From Hermatobates lingyangjiaoensis (Eukaryota; Arthropoda; Insecta; Hemiptera; Hermatobatidae), in assembly GCA_026182355.1 (NCBI GenBank), contig JAPFBL010000034.1, positions 1,868,501 to 1,932,500 of the forward strand: a stretch of 64,000 nt of DNA. Reading direction: 5' to 3'. Of the stretch, positions 1 through 9,885 are shown in pieces; the first letter of the stretch is position 1, and every line of letters begins with the position of its first letter. A model generated the notes under the pieces. It was not told the origin of the DNA. It saw only the letters and a list, made by a program, of their open reading frames with translations, and did not search any database. The translations under genes and the position numbers were made by a program.

Positions 1-146
1 GATTTCTAACACTTGTTACTTACACGTTTATAAACCTAAATAACTCGTCTTATGTGCTATTTTGATTTACCACTTCTCTCAACATGTTTAAAAAAATGGG
101 GAATTTCAAAAGATTACGTATCCATACAAAAGAGCTTTATGATAAA

Positions 147-310
147 ATTAACAACGCATTTCAAGCACTTAGTGTTCTTCTTCAGGTTTGCATCTAAAAA
201 ACAAACTTTTTTTTACCATTTCTATGTACGTTTACGTTTATATATTTCATATATGTTTTTTAGATGTAAACCTGAAGAACACTAAGTGCTTGAAAAGCGT
301 TGTTAGTTTT
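147..310. repeat. Fold-back repeat with hammerhead-like core in both arms
   Basis: Two arms of about 55 bases (147-206 and 255-310) are near-perfect reverse complements around a 48-base AT-rich spacer. The right arm read on plus, and the left arm read on minus, each contain CTGAAGA, a hairpin-forming ACAC/GTG segment, then GAAA and a GCGTT stretch. That order matches the family seen at 15665 and 52200. I infer a PLE-derived inverted pair; no coding sequence is present. Confidence 0.6.
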
Positions 311-348
311 AACATATAGCATAATTTACGTTTTATATTTACGTTTTA

Positions 349-528
349 TTTAATTTACGTTTATGTGCTCTTTGATGAGATTTTTGACACGAGATTTGTG
401 CACTGATGAATGAGAATAAATATCAGACTTATAATAAAGATTTTTAGCCTTGTTTTGACAATAAGGGTGTGACACTATTTATTTAGACATTCTGAAGTGT
501 AATTTACGGTTCAGGTTATATCATTCTT
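349..528. repeat. Direct repeat, copy A
   Basis: This 180-base segment recurs in the same orientation at 2144-2322 with only scattered substitutions and small indels. It does not begin TG or end CA, so it is not a textbook LTR, and no primer-binding site or coding region lies between the copies. It may be the end of a non-autonomous element or a local duplication. Confidence 0.7.
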
Positions 529-2143
529 GTGCGGAAACGTCATATTTTGTTTGGAAACGTCATATTTTTTTAAATTCCCCATCATGAGTAAATACTTCAC
601 TATAACAGATTGAACAAGTGATGAAGTTTAAAAAATATGACATGAACAAAACGCGCAGTTTTCTAAAAAAAAAAGGGCACAGTGCGCGCGGCGCTGGCCA
701 GCTGCTGTAACTCACCTTCTACTCCTGACTGTTTTCAAACTAACTTTTAGACTCTTGTTATTAGTTAATAATAGAGTTTTATATTCTCATTCTGTTTTAA
801 GCACTTGGTATGTTTACATTTAAATACATTCGTTATTCATATACAATTGGATAAAAGTTTAAATTATAACCTGGTATATTCGTGTTTTTATAATTTTGAG
901 ATGTCCATACAAAACTAACTCTTGCTAAAGGAATTACATATGACAATCTGTATATGCAATGATGGGAGCGATGTGAGAACTGCAGTCCATTTATACTGAA
1001 ATTCCAAGTCATGTGATATATCTCGTCAACGTCAATTTGAATAATGTATCTGAGCTTAAATTATTACTGAATACTAGATAAAATACCAGAACTCAAGTAT
1101 TTGAATATACTATTTTAGTGGCATACTTCTCCAATTTCATAGTGAGGAAGATTGAATATTGTTTTTAACGTTCATCTTTCACTCTCTATCTCATTCTTAT
1201 GGATCACTCTTCACATTTTATACCAATCCTCGCACTTAATTATCTCCAGTTATATCTCACCATACGAAATTAATTCGCTCCAAAAGCGGTTTCGTAATGT
1301 GAATTTTTCGTAAAATGAACCGCTAATTACATGTAAATAGCCTAATGTGCTCCAAGCCCCCAATAACACTTGATAAATTAAAATAACCAATATTTGTAAT
1401 ATCCAATATAATAATATTTATATTTTTAATAAAATATAAACATTGATAAAATAAAAACAGATAACTGAATTAATCGCTATCTGTGCTACCTCAAGAAATG
1501 AGCGACTAATAAACATCTTTCATTTAGCCTTTTATTTTATGTTTAAATGGTATATTATATGTTCTATATCAAATAAAATTGATATGTTTACTAAAAGTCT
1601 AGGTTACTTCATATTTTTTATACTAATAATTATATTTTGAGTTATAATAGCAAACTGGTACAATACAATAGTTATTTTTAATTATCAAATATGGAGCCAA
1701 TGAAGTTATCAGTGTGGGTCAAGGGTTGGAATCTTAGTCCAATGGACAGGCATAAAGCAATAGAGTTGAGTCAGCTGAGAGGGGCTCGTGATAAGTTAGG
1801 GTGAGTTAATAGGGGTGTTTAGTAAGAATTACTCCGGGATACTATTCAGATAAATAAGCCGGCGTCCGGCCTGGCCGATTGATGGCTGGGCGTGTCACTC
1901 ATCCATCCAATACACTGGGCTCGACTTAACCCATTTAACGAACACTTAATCTTTTTCTCACTCCCAAAAGGTTGCTACTTGCAAAACTAATTCCTTTTCC
2001 TCAGGCTTCTGTCCATTATCGAAACGATCATTAAGTAAATTCTTTCTCTTAAGTAAATTCGTCACAGAACTAGTGAAAAAAGAAAACGCAGATGAAAGAA
2101 GAAGATGAATATTTCTTCTTCTGTCCTATGTTCAAGTGTTCTT
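529..2143. other. Non-coding interval between direct repeats
   Basis: No supported gene. It holds a short GC-rich patch at 1858-1900 containing overlapping CCGG and GGCC palindromes, and AT-rich sequence elsewhere. The stretch near 1268-1345 looks like a decayed repeat but I cannot name it. Confidence 0.5.
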
Positions 2144-2322
2144 TTAATTTACGTTTATGTTATTTTTGATGAGATTTTTGACACTAGATTTGTGCACTGA
2201 TGAATGAGAATGAATATCAGACTTATAATAAAGATTTTTAGCCTTGTTTTGACAATCAGGGTGTGACACTATTTTTTTAGACATTCTGAAGTGTAATTTA
2301 CGATTCAGGTTATATCATTCTT
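2144..2322. repeat. Direct repeat, copy B
   Basis: Second copy of the repeat at 349-528, same strand. Identity is lost sharply at both ends: upstream of TTAATTTACG and downstream of TATATCATTCTT. Confidence 0.7.
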
Positions 2323-2758
2323 TCTTTTTTCAAGGGTGGTTATGTGGAGCAGTTTTGTGGACAAACCAGGATGCTGGTCTAAAAAACTGTTAGTAAAAAA
2401 TTCTCCATTCAACACGAGAGCCCATTGAAATGCTGACCCTCGTGTGGGCCGTTTACTATCGCTCAACTTAATAGTGGTCGACTGTTGTACATTCCCACCC
2501 ATATTGAAAGCTTTAAAATAAACTTCATTACTGATATATGCATTTCTTTCATGGATCAGTTGATCTTCTTCAACACAAATCCCAATTGATTTAGATGGGT
2601 CAGCCCAAGCTCTTCAGCTGCAGTTTAATCGTCACATACACACTTGAAGTAATCAATCATCGATAATCAATCAATCATTTGCTGATCAAGTAAAACAAAT
2701 TTATGTGTTCTTTGTAAAGAGTACGAGCAATCACTGAGAAGTCTTATAAACCTATCAA

Positions 2759-3066
2759 CGTTAGGTTAGGTTAGATAGCAGTGTCACAAGACAATACATA
2801 GGTCAAACATTTACCCTTTGTGAAACTACAAAGAAGATGATTCTACATTGGGAGTCCGAAATTTTACCTATCTCAAGTGAATTTACAGCAGGGACCTTTG
2901 ACGAGTACCTGGCATCGTACAGGCTCGGGACCGACTGCTTAACGTCCTTTTTGCAAGACTATCATGCTCAGATTTATTCACCTCCTGAGTAAATAAATCA
3001 AGGTTCAGAGTGGGTATTGAATCCCGGGGCTACCACGGGTGAGAACATTGCCACTGAGTTACCTAA
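2759..3066 (-). mobile_element. tRNA-derived SINE (diverged copy)
   Basis: Read on the minus strand, it starts with an A-box-like segment (AACTCAGTGG, 3050-3063) and a B-box-like GATTCAATACC-type segment near 3014-3030. A tRNA-unrelated body follows, shared with the copies at 19007, 26722 and 52464. It ends at the plus-strand left side in TTAGG units (2760-2774). This is the most diverged of the minus-strand copies and no clean target-site duplication is visible. Confidence 0.7.
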
Positions 3067-3969
3067 GTATGTAGAAGGTATTTTTTTACTCTCGTCAGTA
3101 CATAAAATATTATTTTTGTCTTCTATCAATCATAAATGTCAGTGAGACTCTGACGAAGACCACATGTTCTGACTAAAAGATTTTTAGTAATTTTTATGCT
3201 TTTCCTACTGTGGTCAGATGTTGATGTGTATTTATAGTAACAATTACTACTTTCTAGTTAAGAAAATGTCGTATAATTTAGAAGAACATCTAAGTATGTA
3301 AAACGTATTGTTATTTATTCTTCCATCAGTCATAAATAGATAGAATTTAATATTTGACATTTCAAAAAAAAAACATGTATAACATGATGAAAAATATGTA
3401 AAATCAACGTATATCGCCAATAAATAATGTAATCACAGTATCACTATTGAAGTAGAAAAAAAAACAAGTTTGATTAGTTTTTGAATTTGTTTGCATTTTG
3501 GTTATTAAAGCAATGAATGGGAGAACTGTGTACAATAACTGAGAGTCAAGATAGAAATCTATTTAGACTGCATATTGCAAGCAAACATTTACAATGTACA
3601 TGAAAGTTTTGACTGGCAGAAATGACATCAGGGGGAATATATGAATCAAATATCTCTATGAATGCTCTAATACTTCTGTCAGCCATGAAAAGCTACGCAT
3701 ACGATTAAATATTAAAATAGTTGTCGAATAATGTTTAATAAAACAACATTTCTAGCTCTATTTCATTGACTGTGGTATACTAGAGTCTTAACAATATGTT
3801 TTACTAAGACTCTAGTCACTTTACTTACTGATAATCACACATTATAATTATAATGTGTTCATTATAATCACATTATCTGATAATCACACATCAGGTTACG
3901 AGTATAGTGATTTACACATTATAGAGAACTATAAATCTATCAGATCATTTTACTTTTAGTTATTTCAAA
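3067..3969. other. No feature seen
   Basis: AT-rich sequence without a convincing reading frame. A cluster of short imperfect repeats of an ATAATCACA type lies near 3827-3890. Confidence 0.5.
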
Positions 3970-4283
3970 GTTCAACATAGATGAAAAAACATAGAGACGT
4001 TGAAAACACACCCTTACAATCTCCAATTTTAGGTTTGAACCGTCAGGAAAAATAAGAGAGGGAAACAAAACGTATTGGTACAGAGGCGTCTAGAGACTGT
4101 CTGTTGAGTCTCCAACCGTCTCTGTACCGGTGATGTTGGTTTCCTTCTTCTAGCTCTCCTGTAGACAGTTCAAACCAAAATATGCAGACTATATATGTGT
4201 GTTTTCAATTTTTCAATGTTTCTTCATCTTCACTGAACTTTATTTGTCCGCTTCGGATCGTATTTTCATGGAAAAAATGTTTT
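3970..4283. mobile_element. Decayed PLE 3'-end inverted pair
   Basis: The left part (about 3970-4110) is the reverse complement of the PLE 3' region and the right part (about 4108-4283) is the same region on plus. Shared landmarks are GTCTCCAACCGTCTCTGTAC, a CTCTCCTG motif, and the tail block with CGGATCGTATTTTCAT. The hammerhead-like core is mutated (CTGTAGA and no GAAA), so this is an old copy of the family best seen at 62035-62202. Confidence 0.65.
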
Positions 4284-5960
4284 AGTTTTTTTTTGTAATA
4301 TATGCCTAGAGAGGTTAAATAATATTTATTAACATGCATGAAATTTCTGTTTTCTATTTTTTTTGCGATAAACAACAAAATATCTGACATAAATCTGACT
4401 AATTGCAAAGCTCTCAAATTTTGCTAAGGATGGTTGCCCTATAATAGTGACTGAATAAACTATTTTAGTAGATTTTCATAAGATTTCTGTTATATTGGTA
4501 CAGGTTGGGATTGCAACAAAGGAATTTTCCTTGACTTAGTAGAATTGGTCATTTCAATATGTTTATAAAAATTATTGAGGTTTAAAATGCAAGGTTCTAC
4601 TTCATATTGACTGAATAAGATACAATAATAGTTAATGTATTCTAATGTATATTAGTTTCTTTTAGATATCTAAAGTTTAATCCTTTACTGTTACTACAAA
4701 GCATTATTGTTAATTTTTAAGAACTGTTTAAGGCATTAGTTTATTTGTAGTTGAATGGCCATTTCGGTATTGATCTTTAATGCTGGGCTGGAGGACACAC
4801 AAGTAGTGGAGTTTATTTCTAATCACCAAAGTCTTTGGTAAAGGGTGGATTTAAAGTGATCATAACTTTAACCCCCTTTCTAAATCCTATCAAAGGGGGC
4901 TGGGGGCACAAGGAGTTTATTCTGGTTGCAGCCAAAGTAAACACATAACTTCCGACACCTGTTTTCAATAGGAGCAATAACAGTTTCTTGTCTTGATATA
5001 AAAGTAAAACAAAGAGAGAGGGAGAAAAGATAAATAAAGTGGTAAAATGGGAAAATGTTCTAAAGAAGAGCAAACTACGAAATCTTTCCTTGGAGATCTT
5101 GACCTGGAAACCCATCAGGAATTGAAGCCGCAAAACAAAAAAAAAAAAAAAACTTTTTCCATTTCATGAAAATAATAAACGTTACTCCAACCAAAATTGA
5201 TAGAAGTCAGAATTATCTTCCACATTGATTTTGCCCTCTCTTTTTAATAAAATATTTTATCAGTAATGTTTGGGAGGTTTATAACAAAAGGTGTAATTTC
5301 TCAATGGATTAATTTTACTGTCATATGCAGAGTTTAATTTGCTACAATTCTTCTACCTTTGCTTTCTGTTGTCAGATGTCACAATGTAAAACATCTAGTC
5401 ATCGTTATATTTTAATTAAATCTTCAAATGAACAATTTATTTCTGGCAACTGATTTCTATTTCAAAACCACTTTGAATTCTATTACATTTTTTTTAATTG
5501 TTTCCTTTGGAATAAAAAATAGTAAGAAATAATTGCTTGATATCTACGGAGAACTAATGAATATGTTTAATTCTACTGCAAAGATTAAAATTAATGCCTT
5601 TTGAAACTTATCTCTGTTATTTCAAAGGAAAAAGAATTAGTGTTCTGACTTCAAAAACATAATATATATAGAGGCGTTGTTATTTTAATTAACAAAAATT
5701 TAATAGGATTCAATGGGATTTGATTATGCACTATTAATATAGTTATTTAATACAACTATAACAGGCGCTATAACTGTATAACCTCAAGTATATTGCTAAT
5801 TCTGAGACTAGTTTTTTCACTATGGAAATGAAAAAACTTATCTTTTTGGGATTTTTCAAAATAGACTTTGGATCAATATTTTATAGTATTTTAACTACTC
5901 TTAAATTTTTCTATTTTATGAAAACAAATTATTTTTTACTAACTTATTGTTGTTAATCTA
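4284..5960. other. No gene seen
   Basis: AT-rich non-coding sequence. A small G/C-rich patch with a GGGGGCTGGGGGC motif at 4896-4912 is the only compositional feature. The 104-codon open frame on minus here is low-complexity and I do not support it as a gene. Confidence 0.45.
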
Positions 5961-5973
5961 GGACTACCTATAC

Positions 5974-6240
5974 AAGGGTGTCCCAAAAAGGATGTATTGA
6001 CCTTTAATATTTGAACTTTCTGCAACAGTTTTTGAATATTCTGCAACTTTCTCTTGAGAATTTTATTTTCAGCGGGACAGAGCACCTCCACACTGTCATC
6101 GCTATGTTAAATCTTTTCTGATTGAGATTTCACCAAACAGGTTTTGTTGGATGAAAGATTTTGTTGAATTCCTTCCATTTTGACCACACTTTAGTAACCA
6201 GGTCAGCTGATTTGTCTCTAGGAAGATACCCACGAGTCAT
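5974..6240 (+). mobile_element. Mariner-like transposon relic
   Basis: The left end carries AGGGTGTCCCAAAAAGG (5974-5990), a typical arthropod mariner-type terminal inverted repeat. A candidate right terminus in inverse orientation, CACCCTGTAT, lies at 7203-7212, but the material between is not clearly part of the element. A short transposase remnant follows the left end, so the element has lost most of its interior. Confidence 0.5.
6067..6183 (+). pseudogene. Mariner-like transposase fragment
   Basis: Thirty-eight codons read FQRDRAPPH, then VKSFL and a WMKD-type segment before a stop. The FQxDxAPPH block is the hallmark around the second catalytic aspartate of mariner-type DDE/D transposases, followed in the family by a VRxxL segment. 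Here the glycine normally following the aspartate is arginine, and the frame stops after 38 residues. No catalytic domain is intact. It is a fossil without function. Confidence 0.6.
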
Positions 6241-6293
6241 CTAGGAAGATATTGACGATTCACTGAATCGTCACTCTGAATCGACGTTCACTG

Positions 6294-6480
6294 AACAAGT
6301 GAAAAAATGTGTTCTTTAAGGAATGCTTGTCTAATTTTGTAAACTATTTTTATTCCATTGAACTGAAAAAATTATTGCTTACAACAAGTGAACAAGTAAA
6401 GAAATGTGTTCTTTAAGGAATGCTTGTCTGATTTTGTATACTATTTTCATTTTATTGAATTGAAAAAATTATTGCTTACA
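6294..6480. repeat. Tandem duplication, period 97
   Basis: Two adjacent copies begin AACAAGT at 6294 and 6391 and share TGTGTTCTTTAAGGAATG and the AAAAAATTATTGCTTACA end, with a few substitutions. No coding potential. Confidence 0.75.
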
Positions 6481-8074
6481 CCTGACGTTTTTAAACCTCT
6501 TCATACAAATATTTCTAATGCACTTATCGTGGATATATCTTTCTTCGAATATTTACTGAGGAGCCTGTAGTGGCCAAAAGGTGTTCAAATGTGTGCTATA
6601 ATACAATCAAAATATAAAAAGTACTTGAAGGGCCAGTCACTTGAATATAAGGTACTTGACGTTACAGTCAATTATAGTGCAGAAATGAGATTTGAATTGA
6701 ACGATGTTTTCCACATTCATTTTTGCAAAAGTGTTTGTCTCTCTCTACCTGTGATTTTATTCATGACAACATGGCCATATCGTCTCGTATCAGACATAAG
6801 TAAAATATCTATTTTTAGACCCCGGAACAAAATTTAGACAACATATCTACCTATGTTTCGAATATATCACATGTGCAAAATGGGTTCATTCACTAACTAA
6901 AAGCTCTTTTCTTCTTGTGAATACTTTGTCCATAATGTAGTATTTCAACTTGACCTACGGAAGTTTGGCCTAGTATAAACCTAGTAGAACCCTATTAATT
7001 GCACGGATTAAATACATCTGCCTTACATCAAGAGCATTGTTATATGCTAGAAATCTTGATATGAATATGATTTGAGATTAGAATCCAATAATTACTAGAT
7101 CACTCAACTTAGGACTAATGAAGGCAAAAAATCTACTAACCCATTCAAAGTTTCTTGTCCAAGGCCTTAATCCAAGCATCAAACTTAACCAGAAACTTTG
7201 AGCACCCTGTATAGCTTATCTCTCCTCTTGACCTACTTCCATAATATCTGACTAGAAGTTGCACGTACTATGACTCGTGACTTACGACACCTTAACACGG
7301 CCAAAACGACTCTGCTATAAGGCTGATGCGCTGGTTGCCAACTAACACCTTAACTCGCACTAACAGCCCACTTATGGTGAGATAATATTTTATCCCTAGT
7401 GAACCTCTCGTTGGGGACTACGTTCTCTACAGTGTGCAGAAATATTTGGGGTTGTGGTTAGACCATCAGTCATACAAACCATCAGACATATTTTAACCTG
7501 ACCTTGAAAGGCCACTCTTAGAACTACTATTTCTCACCTCCTGCCTGGTCTGTTAGTATGAATGTCATACAATATATACTATTTTGATTTATTTTTTCCT
7601 AGCTTTTGGAAATGTTCACCTATTTTTAACTAAGTGCTAATTAGAAACATTTGATTTTTAATTGCAAAATAAAATTCCATTAAACCACAATTAAGCAAAG
7701 CATTATATCGTAGACTAAATTTAATTTATGTAATAAAACGCAATCGTTCACAATAAACAAAATATTACCTATTATATGGACTAAGAGTTATTAATTGGAG
7801 TAATAGTTATAAATAACAACAATCATCAGTATAAAAAGTAAAAACTTAAAACAAAATAAGAATTAAATAAGTAGGTACTCATAAAAGACTAACAACATCT
7901 AGACCACAAAACCCAAACCAGTGCCTTCAAATAACATTGGTACCAAAATTAACGCGGATTATATTCGTTGTCAACTAATTATTAACTAAAGGAGAAATGA
8001 TTTATTATTATCTATCAATTACATATGAATTTGAAATAATTCAATGTTTATTATATATAAATAATTCACAGTAA
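6481..8074. other. No gene seen
   Basis: AT-rich sequence. A somewhat less AT-rich stretch at 7240-7450 has no recognisable frame. The candidate mariner right end at 7203-7212 lies here. Confidence 0.4.
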
Positions 8075-8160
8075 ACATGTGAAACAACAATCAAAGATCA
8101 AACAATAGTATGAAATGAGAAAAACGACTATGATCTTTCAACCGTTGAATGATCTTAATC
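8075..8160. mobile_element. PLE-derived fragment (TGACGA family), inverted ends
   Basis: On minus it matches the 3' tail of the family at 41091-41207: an ACATGTGAAACAACAATC block, then GATCAAAC, then GATCTTTCAACCG. A short inverse copy of the GATCTTAATC part follows. The hammerhead core itself is missing, deleted between the two arms. Confidence 0.6.
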
Positions 8161-8188
8161 ATTTCTCTCATATCTTATATATATATTT

Positions 8189-8414
8189 CAATGTACATAA
8201 AGAAACGTGGAGAAATTAAAAACACACACTTACAGTCTCTAATTTTCGGTTGGGTCTCCAACCGTCTCTGTACCAGTGCGCTTGGTTTCCCTTTCTTATC
8301 TCTCCTGAAGACGGAAAATTAGAGACTGTAAGCGTGTGTTTTTAATTTCTCTACGTTTCTTTATGTACATTGAACTGTATTTGTCCATTTCGGATCGTAT
8401 TTTCATCAAAAAAG
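8189..8414. mobile_element. PLE 3'-end inverted pair
   Basis: Minus arm (8189-8252) and plus arm (about 8253-8414) are the same PLE 3' tail head to head. The plus arm contains CTCTCCTGAAGACG directly joined to GAAAATTAGAGACTG, so the loop side of stem II (TTCAACCG) has been lost. It is followed at once by a (TA)n run. Confidence 0.75.
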
Positions 8415-8432
8415 TATATATATATATATATA
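8415..8432. repeat. (TA)n microsatellite
   Basis: Pure TA dinucleotide run directly abutting the PLE tail to its left. Confidence 0.9.
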
Positions 8433-8499
8433 TTACACTTAATTAAACGAAACACGATCCAAACTGTTTCGTTTCGCATTCCTTTAGCTCTCTAAGTGG

Positions 8500-8629
8500 G
8501 TTACTTGCCGTTGTGTCTACAACGTGCTTGGTCTCCCTTTCTCTTTTCTCCTGAAGACGGATTACCCGAAAATTTGAGTCTGTAAGTCTTTCCTTACTCT
8601 GTGTGTTACTCTTCTTGAATTTTGAACTC

Positions 8630-8632
<3 letters not shown>
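8500..8632 (+). mobile_element. PLE-derived unit (GGATTACCC family)
   Basis: Begins GGGTTACTTGCCGTTG, contains CGTGCTTGGTCTCCC and the hammerhead-like core, and ends TTGAACTCGTG before a (TA)n run. The same unit occurs inverted at 42102-42236 and 62251-62400 and as a diverged plus copy at 9720-9885. Confidence 0.75.
8548..8578 (+). ncRNA. Hammerhead-like ribozyme motif
   Basis: CTC (8548-8550), CTGAAGA (8551-8557), an extra C, GGATTACCC forming a short GG(A/T)/CC stem II, GAAA (8568-8571), AATT as minimal stem III, T at the cleavage position, and GAG (8576-8578) pairing with the opening CTC. Stem I is only 3 bp before a mismatch, so activity is uncertain. Confidence 0.6.

Positions 8633-8673
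<41 letters not shown>
8633..8673. repeat. (TA)n microsatellite
   Basis: Forty-one bases of TA repeats sitting exactly between two PLE-derived units. Confidence 0.95.
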
Positions 8674-8786
8674 CAGTCGTTGTCAGCCTTTGGAGCGATT
8701 CACATCTTTTCCTGAAGACGAGGACATCGAAATATAGTAGTGAGTTCAGTGATTTCTTTTCTATGAGTTCTTTTTAAATTCTAGTT
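8674..8786 (+). mobile_element. PLE-derived unit (GAGGACATC family)
   Basis: Nearly identical to 42479-42594: it starts at CAGTCGTTGTCAGCC, includes TTGGAGCGATTCAC and ends AAATTCTAGTTT before another (TA)n run. Both copies are bounded by (TA)n on both sides at the same unit ends. Confidence 0.8.
8697..8744 (+). ncRNA. Hammerhead-like ribozyme motif
   Basis: TTCAC, then CTTTTC, CTGAAGA, extra C, GAGGACATC with a weak 2-bp stem II, GAAA, a TAT stem III, and a GTGAG arm that pairs with the upstream TTCAC across an internal loop. Stem II is poor in this family, so it is probably degraded. Confidence 0.5.
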
Positions 8787-8819
<33 letters not shown>

Positions 8820-8820
8820 C
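8787..8820. repeat. (TA)n microsatellite
   Basis: TA run with one phase slip, following the PLE-derived unit. Confidence 0.9.
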
Positions 8821-9018
8821 GTTTTGTTAAATTTTGCGCGTATTTTTAATTTCAAACTTTTTTACTCAGCTCTCATTTTTCTGATGTACTTTTTCCATAC
8901 ATGTGGTACATGATGGATCAGTTCACCCACATTTTTATTTACATGTTCCGACTTATTTTGGTCGTTGTTCATCATTTTCAAGGATTATAGTAGTACAAAA
9001 AAAAACTAATTTATGGAT

Positions 9019-9084
9019 ATTCATCTGAACCCTAAAGCATTCGTTGAAGGAGAGTCCATGGTTGTTGGCATGGATGGCGACCTC
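9019..9084 (-). pseudogene. PLE GIY-YIG endonuclease fragment, inverted
   Basis: On minus it encodes VAIHANNHGLSFNECFRV, the conserved block downstream of the GIY-YIG motif in Penelope-like retroelements (compare IAIHANSHGLPFNEC at 33660 and 61600). The segment is inverted relative to the C-terminal remnant that follows on plus and corresponds to the stretch of protein immediately upstream of it. The arrangement looks like a 5' inversion formed at insertion. It is not translatable as a whole. Confidence 0.8.
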
Positions 9085-9090
9085 CAAAAA

Positions 9091-9205
9091 CTGTGTTTCC
9101 ATTAGGGTGCAAATATTACAAGTTCCTCCAGAGAGTAACACTGAGGAGCCACATATCTGGTTTCTAAATGCGCTTGTAAACCAGGTTTGAATTTAAAAAG
9201 ATAGG
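9091..9205 (+). pseudogene. PLE ORF C-terminal remnant
   Basis: The plus strand reads PPESNTEEPHIWFLNA, then after a one-base frame disruption PGLNLKR and a stop at 9203-9205. The W-L/F-L-N and PGLNL-R-stop pattern is the standard C-terminus of the PLE open reading frame and is also seen at 33783-33830, 61725-61772 and on minus at 46143. The frame break makes it a pseudogene. Confidence 0.75.
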
Positions 9206-9690
9206 ACTGTTCTGAATGGTTAGAGATTACTTTACCTTTGACTATTATTTTTTGATTATTATCTTTTTATCTTTAACTTAAATTAATATTTATCAACTTG
9301 ATTCCAATCATCCTCATCATTATCATTATTTAAGTATTTATTATTTATATTCCTGGATTTTATTTTGTTTCAGCTATTTTCCTCTTATTTTCTTCATTAT
9401 TACCTTTTAAGTTTTTTTATTATTTATATTTCCTAATTTTCTTCATTTTCACTTTCTATTTCTTAGCTTATTCTTAGTTAATTTTTCTTACCTCACTTGA
9501 ACCGGGCACGCGTGTGACAACACTGTTGTCTCCAACCGTCTCTTCACAAGTGTGCTTGGTGTCCCTATCTCACTCTCCTGATGACGGTTCAACCGAAAAT
9601 TAGTGACAGTAAGTGTGTTTGTTCCTTGGTTCTGTGTTTGTGATTCACCGTGAAACGTTTGTTGTCCTTTTGTATCGTTTTCCTGTTTAT
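9206..9690 (+). mobile_element. PLE 3' region
   Basis: T-rich 3' untranslated sequence, followed at 9498 by a GAACCGGGCACGCGTGTG block, CTCCAACCGTCTCTTCAC, the hammerhead-like motif and a tail ending near the CGTGAAACGT block. The same order, slightly diverged, is at 32128-32344. Confidence 0.75.
9570..9607 (+). ncRNA. Hammerhead-like ribozyme motif
   Basis: TCAC/GTGA form the distal stem I, with CTGATGA (9578-9584), an extra C, GGTTCAACC, GAAA (9595-9598) and AATT as a minimal stem III. In related copies the downstream arm reads GAGA and pairs with an adjacent TCTC instead, so the pairing register differs between copies. Confidence 0.55.
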
Positions 9691-9719
9691 AATATATTTA
9701 TTTATAGCACTGGCGTTGC

Positions 9720-9885
9720 CATGTCGGGTACTAGCCGTTGCATCTACCATGTATGCATGTAAAACGTGCTTGGTCTCCCTTTTTCTTTTCTCTTGATGAC
9801 GGATTGCCCGAAAATTTGAGTTTGTAATTATGGTTCTTTACTCTGTGTGTTACTCTTCTTGAATCTTAAACTCATGTATATGTAT
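9720..9885 (+). mobile_element. PLE-derived unit (GGATTACCC family), diverged
   Basis: Plus-strand relative of 8500-8632 with CGTGCTTGGTCTCCC, a hammerhead-like core at 9790-9820 in which the first core C is T (TTGATGA), and a TCTGTGTGTTACTCTTCTTG tail. The core change probably inactivates it. Confidence 0.65.

Noticed and set aside
349..2322. LTR retrotransposon with 180-base LTRs
   Set aside because: The ends are not TG...CA, there is no primer-binding site or polypurine tract, and no gag or pol coding sequence lies between.
2305..2502. 65-codon minus frame ending ITTLEKRKNDIT
   Set aside because: It overlaps the end of direct repeat B, has no recognised domain and no splice sites that would make it an exon.
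4819..5133. 104-codon frame on minus
   Set aside because: Low-complexity hydrophobic composition, no recognisable domain, no splice or promoter context.
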